A stretch of DNA of 64,000 bases from contig JABSSW010000067.1 of NCBI GenBank assembly GCA_018902385.1, positions 124,001-188,000 of the forward strand, written 5' to 3'. This DNA comes from Physcia stellaris. Taxonomy: Eukaryota; Ascomycota; Lecanoromycetes; Caliciales; Physciaceae. The notes beneath the pieces were generated by a model. It ran no database searches. It saw nothing but the letters and a program-made list of their open reading frames with translations, and was not told where the DNA came from. Below, in pieces: positions 35,669 through 46,970 of the stretch (position 1 is its first letter; every line of letters starts with the position of its first letter). Both the position numbers and the translations under genes were made by a program.

Positions 35669-38140
35669 TTTAACGACAGCCTTCAAGGCAAGGTCCGAAT
35701 AGTCCAAGAACATTGTCAGAATGCGGTCAAAGTCTTAGCCCGAGCCTTTGGCCTTAGCCTTATCCCGCACGCTTTCAAATCCCTTCGGCATGTTACAGGT
35801 CGAGGGCTTCACGAACCTTTGAAAGTTGCGATACGTCAGAAACGCTCGGTCGCGCTTGCACGAAGCCTCATTCACATTGTTCCATTTGGGCTTGCTTTGT
35901 TTGAAATTATTCTTAATTGGAACGAATACTATGTCGGAGTCGATACATACAACCAAGCTCTCTATCAGTTGATAGCCAAAGTCCACGAGATCATGATTCA
36001 AGCGTCCTTAGGAGCCTTACTGTTCTCCTTCGTGCGTCACGAACTCGCCATCGGTCGCGGCTTACCGTTCGGAGCTTTGTTTTCGGGGCTGCAGCTCAAT
36101 CAAATTAGCTATCTTTGGTCGATGGAGTTCTGGGGCTCTGTGCGCTCTAATCACTTAGACATATGGCGAAAGGTTCGATTGTCTATGATTGTTGCCTTGT
36201 GTATTATTCTCGGGACCTTATGTGGTCCTTCTAGTGCCATTCTTTTGATACCGAGACTAGATTTCTGGCCTGCTGGGAATACGCATATATGGCTGAACGC
36301 GACCCGCGAGCAGCTGTGGCCATCCAGGTAGACTTACGTGGATGATTTACGCATCTTGACAGCTGACTTCGTAATAGTGTTGATGCATCGATCATCCCAG
36401 ATGGGTGTGATCTAGCATTGGAGCAGCATCTCAGCAATGGATGTCCCTGGAGCGAATGGACTTCAATTATGGAATTTCTAGCGGTTACCAGAGACTCAAT
36501 GCCCGAGGTTTATCGTGATCTGTATGGGGTTAGAACAAGCCCGGGGTATGTGGAACTCAGTGGCAAGAGCGTGACTCGGCAACTTTACGCCCAAGAAGAT
36601 GACGCATACGCGCCAGAGAATGTATTCCCTGCTCTCAGTACAACGCAGCAGGCTGCAGTTGCAGATGCGTTTGGCTCTGCGACCGCTCTCTGGCTTCTGG
36701 CTCTGACAAACGTAACTGCTCAACGTGGACATGGTCACCCGCTGTCCGATCAGTCCGACTCTACGCATCGAATAAAAGCAGATTATTTCCAACCTTATGT
36801 TTCGTCATTCTGTGTTCCCGACACATTGGAGGGCGAAAATGACAGCCGTCCGCTGGTGTTTCCTACCCTGTTGAATGCAAACAGCGAGCCTCAAAGTGAC
36901 ACTACTATCCAATTTTACGGCTGGCACGGTCTTGAGTCGGTGCCGGGTATTACCAAATCTGGAATACTACGCTCGAACATTTATGACAAATCCAAAGTTC
37001 CATCCATGTATCACCTGAAGTGGATAGAACTCAATGAGGATCGTTTCAGAGGTAGCTCTACAGGCGCTGTTATGTTCCTTCCAAGAACACCCGCCAATCA
37101 ATCTCAACCAGTCCTAATGTGCAACCTGGCCGCAGGATGGGGTAGTTCTGCCATATCAATTCAACAAAGCTTATCAGTTCTTTCTGGTAGTACTAGTAGT
37201 ACTGCCAATTGGGATATTCCAGAAGATCCCGACATCTCAATCCAAATTACAAATGCCCCTGTTAACCAACTTGATCCGAATGTTGCCTTTACATATCCTC
37301 AGTTTCCACAAATTCCGATAAATATATCCGAGAGTTGGGCTAATCTATTAAGTCCTCGGTTCAGCCGTTCCAACGATACTATCATCAATAGACTCATGCA
37401 ACTGCAGATATTTCCGGGACATCCCAACTCTCAAGCCCATCATGTACTCAGTGCAATGGTAGCCAATGGCTTGGCGAGAATCGGATTTTCGTCCGAGCTG
37501 CAGGGACAGCTCAGGACAATTTCTGGTGTGAATGGCAGTGTTGAACTTGACGGCAACTACTGGCTTGCAGGGAAAGGAGACTCATTCATAGTCAACGCCA
37601 GTCAAGCAAAGAATTGGACCAAGCTAAAGTTAGAATCGACACTAGAAGGCCACGCATACAATACCGTCGGGACACCGCCAAGGATCGCAAATAGCAGTTC
37701 TCACGACGTATTGTATCGTGGTATTGTGCCATGTCTTTTACGCTGGGATTTCGGGTATGCTATCACTCTATCACTTGCTCAGCCTGCTCTAACCTATGTT
37801 TCATCTTTCCTGATTTTCTATTATTACCAAAAGCCATAGTACAAGCACTGACCACTGTACAGGAATTAGCTCTACTTCATGGGACTCTATAGCAGAGGTC
37901 ACTGCGCTGGCAATGAACTCCACGCCTACCGAACACCTTCGCAACACCTGTGCTGGGATCACTGAGCTCCACATCTTCAAATTACCCGTTCGCATTCTCG
38001 CACGAAAAGACACTGAGGGCGAAGGTGAACATCTGGAGCTTGTCTTCGGATCTGTGTCTGAGAAAGAGACGAGCAAGAACGTAATACAGACTAATCGAGC
38101 CTATGGCACTATGGCTACAATTAAGGACAAGCAATGCTGA
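35669..38140 (+). CDS. Large polytopic membrane protein with extracellular loop; late frameshift
   Basis: The N-terminal part (coding from at least 35819; frame open from 35669, true start unclear) has several hydrophobic helices and the block ASLGALLFSFVRHELAIGRG, then GPSSAILLIPRLDFWPAG. A 50-nt intron at 36328-36377 leads to a long, N-glycosylation-site-rich loop of about 400 residues. The last helix and tail (SSTSWDSIAEVTALAMNSTP, to 38140) are in another frame. The shift falls at 37684-37692, where ATCGCAA and ATAGCAG stand side by side like an imperfect 7-bp duplication. Beyond it, frame +1 gives the expected helix IAVLTTYCIVVLCHVFYAG and a 108-nt intron (37755-37862). I recall the family as uncharacterised in ascomycetes. 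If the shift is real the product ends at 37839 without its normal tail. Confidence 0.65.
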
Positions 38141-39088
38141 AGCAGTGCGAAGGTCACAAAGGTGTTTGAAACAAGGCTCGCTGAGAAAAAGATGGAAGGG
38201 CCCCCTTACTGATTTCCTTTGATTGCTCGAAGATGCACGAGTGTGAGTATTTGTACCCGCGTCTGGCCGAACCTGTGGTTTTAATCTATTATCTCAATTT
38301 TCTGTTGGTTCTTTTCTGCTTTAGTGAAATAATCTCAGTCCCGATCAGGCCCGGAAGTATACGATGGCAAGCGTCGGGAGATGACAATCATTGTTATTCT
38401 AGAATTATAGACCGTGTATGCTTCAAATTTAACGGATTTATTTTTTCCATTTCCGCAACTGAACTTTGATTGTAGGTTAGCTTGCAATATATCCATGTTT
38501 GATCGCGATGAGCTTCCTACAGATCGCTCGTCCTATATGACTAAATTCTGTAAAGTGGGATTAGGAACACTTTCGCCATACAACCAGCGAACTTTATCTC
38601 TCGAACAAAGTCGGCAACAAGAACGTCACTGTCACGAACTAGTTTACGCAAGTCTCAAATCCTTGCAGGATCGAAGCGCATGTTCATTCCGGTATATGGT
38701 GATTCCGATTGATGATGCCTCGGAAAGGACTCACGCTCGTAACGTGAGCGGCAAGGCCTTCAGCTGTTCGGCGAGATTCTTGCTGGGACAGGGGAGTAAA
38801 ATTTTAGGACGGGCTCTAGATCAACACTCGACAAGATCTGAAAAAATATATGAGTGTGCAAGAGACAGAACGAGCGGCTTTTAAGAACCATTGAGACGGA
38901 AACGAAAATACGAGCTAAGAGGACATAGAATAAGCAGACACCCGAGAGCCCGACGTTGAGAACGGTGCGTGCTCAGCTATCTGAGAACCTTTCCCCCAAT
39001 GAACGAGCCTTAACCCGTGCTCCCCTATAATAGAGTCTACTGACCCCTTTCTCTCATCTAATAACTTTCTGTCTCCACCTCTTTCACC
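38141..39088. other. Intergenic region
   Basis: A 156-codon ORF at 38414-38884 has no motif, no hydrophobic core and no intron logic, so I do not call it. Nothing else was seen. Confidence 0.4.
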
Positions 39089-39731
39089 TCAAGTAAAATC
39101 CCGAAGTTGTCCCTCCCCCCAAGTCACGACCCCAAAATCCCTCGGCCAATACGGCCACGCCCTCAACCGCCACGCATAATCCACCCCCGGAAACGCCCTC
39201 CGAAACCCCTCCGCCGCCTCCAGCGCCAGCTTCAGCTCCCCCCACTTTATCCTCGGCGCCCCGTACAGATGTAACCGCCGAATGCGCATCTCCAGCAATA
39301 TGGCACCCTTGGCCCACTGGAGGTTTGTGGGGGTACGTTGACGGATGCAAGAGCAGGGTTGGAGGCCTCGAGGATGGCGGTGCGGAAGACGTCGCTGACG
39401 TCGGTTTCGGAGCGGGTGGGCACGGGGGTGAAGGAGGTGAAGCGGACTTCGATGTGCGGGTGGGCGGTGTTGAGGAAGTAGGTGTATTCGGATTGGGGAG
39501 GGTAGGAGGCGTAGTTTAAGCTGGCTTTGTTAGGGATTTGACGGGGGGGATGATCTGCTTTGGGTGAACTTACGCAGCGGGAGGTGGATGGAGAGAGGAA
39601 TTCGTTCTGTTAAGGTGCTGTAGGAGGTATATGTCGTTGAGCGGACGAGAGGGTCGGATTGGTGGCGCTGCAAGTACGGAAGCGCATACTGATATGAGTG
39701 TGGCGAATTGGTATCTCTTTGATCTCATCAT
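39089..39731 (-). CDS. Small secreted protein, frameshifted
   Basis: Exon 1 (39731-39574) encodes a clear signal peptide (FATLISVCASVLAAPP). A 53-nt intron (39573-39521, GTAAGT donor, CTAAC branch) follows. Exon 2 begins LNYASYPPQSEYTYFLNTAH. Near 39327-39340 the frame must shift by one to continue as WAKGAILLEMRIRRLHLYGA and end at 39089. Both sides have strong GC-rich coding composition, so one indel is likely. An intron there would be only about 29 nt, too short. The intact protein would have about 190 residues. No known domain was recognised; secreted small proteins of this size include effectors and adhesins, but I infer nothing specific. Confidence 0.5.
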
Positions 39732-40799
39732 ATCGAATTTGGTGCGCGGAGGTCTTGGAATGATAATGAGCTGACGTTGGGACGAAAGTTAGGATGTCAT
39801 CGGGCTTTTAGCTGCATCGTTACACACTGATGTTATGCGACAGGCATCTCGTGGGGACGGTCGCTAATACGAAGCGCTTCAATAATGATTAAAGCGAATC
39901 CTGCACGCCTGATCTCGGTTTGAACCGGCAATAGCGAGAACCAAGGGGCAGACAAGACCTGGTGAGTCTCATGAACCCACGATACACATATGGTGAGGCT
40001 AAATCTGCGACTCTCGCTTGAGAAACAAAGTATCTCGACCGCTTCATGGAGTAAGTCTGGACTATGAGTCTCCTATCCTCTTCACGCGTTGGTGAGGGTC
40101 ATCGAGCTGCGGTCAAACGTTTCACAGCTCAAGAAAAACTCAGACATACACTACTTTAGTGCTTCAAGTATTACTACACAGTCTTTTAAGATTATGTCCA
40201 TTAAAATTGCGAAGGCGTTACGTGGATTTTCGAAAGCGAGATATTGCTAAAGAATAATCTTGAAAAGGAAAAAAAGTGGCACCGCACATCGATCCAGACA
40301 CCGAATAGTCTTCAAGCAAAAAAAGGGAGATAGGACCGCACATCGACTCAACGAACAGGAACAAAACAATACAAAGTCTGACAGTACTTAAACGATCAAG
40401 GAGTATCCGTCGATGCCACAATCTTTGCGTCTAGACTAGCCTAGTCAACGGCGAGGGCAGCCTGTGGCAAGCCGCACGTAAAGGCCCATGGCTGATGAGG
40501 TCCGGAGCCAAAAGTGCAGGAAATGTTGATGGAGCTTTATTTAATGATGAATCCGATACAAGCCATGTAGAGGAGGATTGCGCGGTTGTAGTAACTCTGG
40601 AGAACTCAAATCCTGGGTTAATCAGGAGAGTGTGGCAGCAACAATTGACCAGGCAGCATTTTGCACGTAGCGATACTACGTAGTCCACTCCTGGCCTAAA
40701 TTTCTTCGACTTCCGAGCCTTGGCAGTCCGTTACTGCCTGGCTATTATTGCCGAAATCTGTACTTTCTGATATTGCTAGCACGGGGACTGGGAAATTTG
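39732..40799. other. Intergenic region
   Basis: No gene is supported. Short minus-strand ORFs near 40218-40688 have no motif. It contains the 3' flank of the kinase-like pseudogene and the promoter of the secreted protein gene. Confidence 0.4.
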
Positions 40800-42588
40800 C
40801 TATATCGATAGCGACGCGAGTTTGGAAAGAATCAGCTCGATGAACACAACACCGACGAGTATGCCGTCCTCATCATAGAGATCCTTCTCGCTTGCGAACA
40901 TGTTAGTTGCATCGGAGTCAAGGCAAGTCAGACACGAAAGCACAACGTCTGTGTACGTCAAGCCCACCAGATTGGGCAGAAACGTGTTGGCCATATGTAG
41001 GAGGGCTCTCTTGATGTCCCAAGCGGATTTCCATGAATTGCTCATTTGAAGCTGTTCCTCGATCTGCAGCAAGTTTCCAGGCCTTGGAGGTTCGGACGGC
41101 ATGACCAACGAGTTCCAGATTCCAACCTCGAGTAAGCAGACTCCAAGGCTATAGATATCATGTTGCATTATATAAACATGTTCAGGCCGGATTCCTTGAC
41201 GACTGGGATGACGATAAAGATTGCGCTCCCACATCATATCACCTATCAGACGGGTGTGGGCCGCTGCAGGACGAGCTCGCTCAAATCCCACAAGATATGC
41301 CCTCGTGTCTCGATCTTTTGAGCTATTGAATACAAGTATATTATCAGGCCGGATACTTTTGTGAACAAAATCTGCAGAATGCACTGCCAAAACACCTCTG
41401 GTGAGTGATTTTGCAATGGCATATTTGGCATCCAAACTTACTGGGCCTCTAAGTAGGAGTGCCCTCAGCGAGGAAGTCGCCGTGTATTGCTCAGGCGGGG
41501 GAAGAAAAACAAATTGGTACTGAGAAATCTTGCCGCCAGTGTTGAGCCTTTTCAATACCCCTATGCACTGTAGAAGACCTAAAGTGGATGGCTGAGAGCA
41601 GCATAGTACTCGTGCCAGATCTCGAACATGGCTTGTATTTTGTTCCCGGTCGATGTCTTCCGGATATGTCGTGGTATCAAGTATTACGCTATCACCGGTT
41701 TCCTGCAGCGCAGCCATCGTGATATTTGAATGGGGAAGCGCCACCTGCTCATGAGATATGAACCCTTCCTCACGAAAGACTGACCCTGTCATTGACTTTT
41801 TGGCTCGGCTTTTCTGGATTACGGTGCGCACAGCTAAGACCGCGGTGACGTCTTGTGAACTTTGGGTCGTATGTGGCTGCTTCTCCAACTCAAAATCGAT
41901 TTTTTCGTCACTTTGGAGGGTTAAAAGAAACCATGATGGATCAAAGACAGAATGCCACTCCTCGAGGCTTTGAATTGTTTTTCGCAAATGGTTCTCGAAT
42001 AAGGAGTAGCGTAATTTTCTTAAGGGACGATTGTTGATGGACGGCTGTGCTAGACTCAGATCCTCAAGCTGGCCATCGGTGAATGTCTCAACCTCGGCGC
42101 TAGCGGCGCACAACTTCGTTATCAGTCTTCGAAGACACTTTTCGTAAAACTGGTGTAGCCGGTCGTGACTGTGAACTGTCACATTGTGTAATGCTGTGAC
42201 CTGGGTCTCTGTCTTCAGCCAGATCGCCTCGACACCGATGACAAGCTCGGATATGCGGTCATCGGCATGTCGGTATGCGCGGATCTTTTCAATAAAGACA
42301 TTGGCGATTCTAATAAATGGAGAAGTCTGTTAGTCAAATTGCCTCACGTTAAAGGAGTATTGCATACTAACTTGATGCATGTCTCGGCCGCTTGCAAGAA
42401 CGTTATCGTACTCGTATTCACCCGGAAGTGGGTCAAACCCAGTAATGGGTCACGGGTTAGGGTTACCGGCAAAAATCAGTTTCTGCCAGGGTTAGGTTCT
42501 GGCTTTTAAGCAGGTAACCCTAACCCGTGACCCATTACTGGGTTTGACCCACTTCCGGGTGAATACGAGTAGATGCTGCCAATTCCAT
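40800..42588 (-). pseudogene. HeLo-like/kinase-like gene disrupted by a MITE in exon 1
   Basis: The long frame (42309-40800) encodes an alpha-helical N-terminal region followed by a protein-kinase-like fold: FVHKSIRPDNILVF aligns with the catalytic loop but has HKS instead of HRD, and GVCLLEVG is the helix F region. It looks like a pseudokinase. The upstream exon runs from an ATG at 42588 and joins through a 62-nt intron (42371-42310), but it is split after about 6 codons by the foldback element at 42411-42569. Removing the element plus one TA restores an uninterrupted frame; with it, translation stops inside the element. No other in-frame ATG exists for more than 100 codons. N-terminal domains of this type with kinase-like modules belong to fungal incompatibility and cell-death proteins; that link is by resemblance only. 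Confidence 0.75.
42411..42569. mobile_element. 159-bp foldback MITE, Tc1/mariner-like, in a coding exon
   Basis: Perfect 57-bp terminal inverted repeats (42411-42467 and 42513-42569) flank a 45-bp centre. The element begins CTCGTATTCACCCGG and ends with its complement, and it is bracketed by TA dinucleotides (42409-42410 and 42570-42571). TA duplications are typical of Tc1/mariner elements. Arm identity points to recent insertion. The arms contain GGGTTAGGGTTA, a telomere-like motif. It interrupts the kinase-like gene described at 40800-42588. Confidence 0.9.
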
Positions 42589-43037
42589 TCTTGCAGGCTA
42601 AGTAGACAAGAGATGTAGTGATGTTGAAGCAGTGTAGTGACATCGGAGTATAGAAACTATGGAGGTGTAGAGGTTTTTTTGTCTTGTGTCCAATCATTGG
42701 GCTGTGCAATTGTTTGAACGTTGAAGATGACTCGTCTCCTAGTAACAGCATCAAGAGATTGGATATTCTATCAATAAACAAATTATGAGGCGATCGAGCG
42801 ACTGTGTATTGAGTCTGCCGGGGTATATAGATCTTCAGCTAGCATTTCTTTCGTAGTTGGAATGTTACGAGAAAGGATAGACCGTGTGTACGGTGTACGA
42901 AGAACGATGTGCACGATACTTGAATAGATCAAACCTTCATTCTGGCTTTAAAGGAACATGTTCGTATGAAGAAGTATGCTAAACTCATTGAGTGAGATCA
43001 GCCATCGACGTCAAACAAATTTGAGTATCTACTCGTA
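42572..43037. other. Promoter-side intergenic region of the kinase-like pseudogene
   Basis: It contains the 5' flank of the disrupted gene, up to the left end of the AT-rich element. No gene or clear motif was found. Confidence 0.35.
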
Positions 43038-44682
43038 GCATCTGTGCCCGTTGATTGATCAATGACGAGCATTGATCAATCAACGTCGTTCGTTCGTCAA
43101 TGAACAGATATTGGTCAATAAACGCGTTGATTGATCAATATTCAAATCATTGACAAATCAACTCGTTCATTGTCAAATCAACGTTTTTATTATTGCTGCT
43201 TTTGTTCTGCAGAAGTCTCGCATACAGATCAAACTTAATAGGACATGAAAATTTGCAATTTGCAATGAAAGTCGTCTTCGTCCCGAATTTCGCATTCAAG
43301 TTCATTGAGATTTGTTCACTTCAAAACATCAAAAATTCTATCACAATTTTCATATCTAGTTTCATCATCAGTCTATTTTCGGTTTTCGTAAGCTTTCTGG
43401 TCATCGACTGACTTCATGCTTCGACATTGTGCAGTTGTATATGCATGACAAAGATTTCGCTGCAAAGAAAGAGATTTCGCTGCACAATATCGACGAAAGA
43501 CTCGACGACGAGACTTCGCTGTTGCACGATATCGATGACATGCCCGCGAAAGAAAAGAGAGAAAAAAGTTTCATTGCTGCACAATATCGACGAAAGATCT
43601 GCGAAGAAGTCGACTCTCAATTAGTACGTCAAATCACAAAAGCAACATGCGTTGAAACAGCAACATTTTCGTGCATTAACCCAGTACAAGAATTATTTCC
43701 TAGCGTGAGATGCACGATCTTCGAATAAATCTGATTCCGAAGCAATCTATTTCGTATTTCGCCTAAGGACTCCTGAGATAAGACGAAAATTCAGAAGAGT
43801 TCTCGAGTTAACTGTCTCATTATCATACAATTTATCATACAAAGTGAGCAGCTGAATCGGAAATATTGCTCAATATTGTGTATGTCTCTCATTGACAATT
43901 ACAGTTATTTCACGTCCTGTCACATTGAGCACAGTTTGAGCAAGATTATTGCAAACGAATCATTCATCTCTACTATTGATGTCGTTGTTGAGCAGCTGTG
44001 AAGGTATTTTGCAATACAAATTAATATGAAAAATGACATGAATGCTGTCAAAAATCAATGCAAATCGTAGAGACTCGTGCGAGTTTAACGCATTGATGTA
44101 TTAGCGATATGCGATAGTCGTGCTAATTGACGCTCAACGCTCAACAACAACGCTAATGTGAAATGCACGCTAAGAAGAGTTTTTGTATATATATTTCATT
44201 AATGAAAATGAAACAATATTGCAACATTGTTGCAACATTGTTGCAATTGCAATTGCAACAAAGAGATTCAGTCAAGAGTCAATTGTCATCTGCTTGAACA
44301 AACGCTCGATTTTTGCGATTTGAACGTAATTATGTGTATGTTCGAACGCAACATCATCAACGTCTCAACGTATAATCGTGAATTGTCAATAATGTGGTGT
44401 TTCTGTTGTACGGGTGGTGGTGGTGGTGGTGACAGGGCGATAATGCCAGGTGGCGAAAGCCACGATATTTGACAACCCCAACCCTAATAAAGCGCTGTTG
44501 CAATTTGCAGGCGTTTGCCTTGTTGAGCAATACACTAGATTATTCGTCAACAGAGCGTTGATTGACCAATAAACGCGTTCAATGATCAATTTTTGTTCAT
44601 TGAGCAACGAACGCGTTGATTGACGAATGAACGTGCGTTGATTGGCCAATAAACTTATTGGTGTATGAACGGGCACAGCTGC
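43038..44682. mobile_element. AT-rich non-autonomous transposon-like element, about 1.65 kb
   Basis: The ends match as inverted repeats: GCATCTGTGCCCGTT at the left and, in complement, GCAGCTGTGCCCGTT at the right (14 of 15), each next to a TA. Both subterminal zones carry many copies of CGTTGATTG/CAATCAACG, and the left end holds a perfect 16-bp-arm palindrome at 43049-43085. The base composition is much more AT-rich than its flanks. Internal ORFs (for example 43429-43728) are low-complexity, built on a repeated segment containing TTTCGCTGCAC and AATATCGACGAAAG, and show no transposase motif. Short TTGCAACA repeats lie at 44216-44262. Boundaries and class are tentative. Confidence 0.55.
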
Positions 44683-44900
44683 TAATTATATGCGGAGCTT
44701 GGCCTTGCAAACTCTAGATCACTCTGATGCTCTGGTCTACACACAAGCCTGAGCCGGTAGCTACCACTCTACTCCGTACTACATGGAGATCACCTGAATT
44801 ACATGCCCAACGCTATCAACTACGGCATGCCCGCGGTAAGAGAGACCCGGCGGGACCATGGTCACTGTTAACATTCTGATCAAGGACCGCTCATCCCCCG

Positions 44901-46659
44901 ATGTCAAGTCCAGCGAATGCGGGCCCCTTCGCCCACCCCGAGGACACTGGGGATGACTTTATTGATTCCTTTCAGCTGCCTGTACAGTTTACCGAGCTCT
45001 ATACCGAGCATGCGCGCCGTATCACCAATGTGAGCCGGGGAATCCGCAATGCGATCCACATCCAGCGTTGGTCGAGAGTAAAAGAGCTTGGGAGAGGCGG
45101 CTTCGGTACTGTATACCTTGAGACCGAGAAGGAGGGCCTCGTTCGTGCGGTCAAAGAGGTGCCAAAACATACGGGGCGTGGACGGACTATGGATTACCTC
45201 CGCGAGGTCTTGGCCATGGCTCACTTTAGCAAGGTCGGTTGATTAGAGGCATAGGCAAGCGACCAGGCGCTGATCCCTGGCTAGGAAGAGGCCTGCTTCG
45301 TTAAGTTTGAAGGATGGTATCAGAACAGCGCAAACATATATATTGCGATGGAGTACTTTCCCAATGGAGATCTGCTGGACTGTGTCACAACAGCGCTTCC
45401 AGAACCAGAAGTTCAGATAATCTCCTATCAACTCATCGAGGCGTTGCAGTTAATGCATCAGAAGAAGTTTACTCATCGAGATCTCAAACCATTTGTCAGT
45501 CTGCTCCAATGGCTTTCTCCATATGTCTGATCATCTTGGCAGAACGTCTTTGTTGTATCCAAAGCTCCGAACTGGTGGGTAAAGCTAGGAGACTTTGGAG
45601 TCTCCAAACGGGTGAAGCATGATTCTACCTCGATGCATACATCTATAGAGACTGAATACACTGCCCCCGAAATCACTGGACATATTGCTATGGAGGATGA
45701 AGCCTCTTGCTATACAAGCGCCGTTGACATGTGGTCCTTGGGCTGCCTGGTACACTGGCTGCTAACCCATGAGCTTCCCTTATCTAGAAGAGAACTGCTG
45801 CCGTATTGTATGGACCGAACTCCGTTCTCTGACAAAAAGTTAAAAGCTCATCAAACCTCCGCTGAGGCTACCGATTTCATTTCTAGACTACTCAAACCTC
45901 AACCACTGAGTCGGCTAACAGCTTTGGAAAGGTGGGTCATCATCGAACATGTTTGCAATTTCCATTCGGAAGATGTGTCTCAGCCTTCAAAATTTGGTTG
46001 CGAGTTATAGGGCTAACGCTGAGTCTTTCTGTAGCCTTGAGCACGGCTGGCCCCAGGAGCTTCGTATAGCGCCTAGCATACAACTTGAGCCAGATCCACT
46101 CCTTCCGTCAGCGACCGATCCGGAGCTGCGTTCATCAATGTCCCCCGGCAATTTTCCATGGCCAAGGCATGCATCAGAGACAAGTCCTTCGAGTCAGCAA
46201 GAATTGGTGTCTCCGGATCGTTCGAAATCGTCAAAAGGGAACGAGCCAGCAGTGTTGTCAATTCAAAGGTCTAATTCTAAAGCAAATGATCCACATGCTG
46301 ATAGTATCTCTACCGATTCGAACTTCAGACGGGCTGAGCCGCTGACAGACAATGCTTGGAGCAAGAATTGGAACAATGCCATCGTTGCTGCTGCCTCACC
46401 AAGACATTGTCCTCATTACCCCTCTGATAACCCTTCCCCTGCCGATGCGGCCAATAGCCACGACTACACCGCCCTCGAAAGTCCTGGCTCAGGGCTTGGG
46501 GCTCGTCAAGCGCAGGAGCAACTTCTGCTTGATCTCTTAGAATTACAGAAAGAAGACCTACGAAGAAAGAGACAACAGCTTCGCGATTTGGGAGAGCTCA
46601 CCGCGACAGATGCGGTAGATTCACCTCGTTCAGTCCGGGAAGAAAGTGTTACCCAGTAG
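44901..46659 (+). CDS. Serine/threonine protein kinase with C-terminal extension
   Basis: Four exons (44901-45233, 45285-45494, 45543-45931, 46035-46659) give about 518 residues. All catalytic elements are present: glycine loop LGRGGFGTVYL (63-73), AVK with Lys85, HRDLKP (His175-Asp177), DFG (198-200), and APE as TAPEIT. The residue after HRDLKP is Phe where Glu/Gln is usual, set by the splice at 45494/45543. The C-terminal 190 residues are low-complexity, with a charged helical segment at the end (LLDLLELQKEDLRRKRQQL). It points away from the disrupted kinase-like gene, with the AT-rich element between them. Near 46640-46690 another frame continues with a good donor (GTAAGA), so the 3' end, and possible joining to the C2-WW gene, is uncertain. 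Confidence 0.8.
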
Positions 46660-46970
46660 CATCTCCAGCGCTGTTGAGGTAAGAGACTATCAGTCAAGTG
46701 CCTTCAACTCCTTATTCTCAGAGGTGTATTAACTCTTCTTTGTGTTAGCTTGTGAATGTAGTGGCTGGAAATCATAATAAGCTTCTTTCCGATCAGGAGG
46801 GTGATCAACGTCTTGATGTCGGCGCCGAGGATTAAGTTTATCCTACGAGCATCTATCCCATCACCTCTAAAACCTTACCTATTAGAAATCAACTTGACAA
46901 AAATCGGTCACTCACCAGCGGTTATATTTCGCATTCCGAGGCTTCCGCACGCTTTCTTCCAGATGACTTA

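Noticed and set aside
38414-38884. 156-codon ORF as a gene
   Set aside because: It has no domain, signal peptide or intron logic; it could be chance, so it was not called.
43049-43085. Palindrome as a rho-independent terminator or CRISPR-like repeat
   Set aside because: The genome is fungal, and the palindrome belongs to the subterminal repeats of the AT-rich element; no array spacing was seen.
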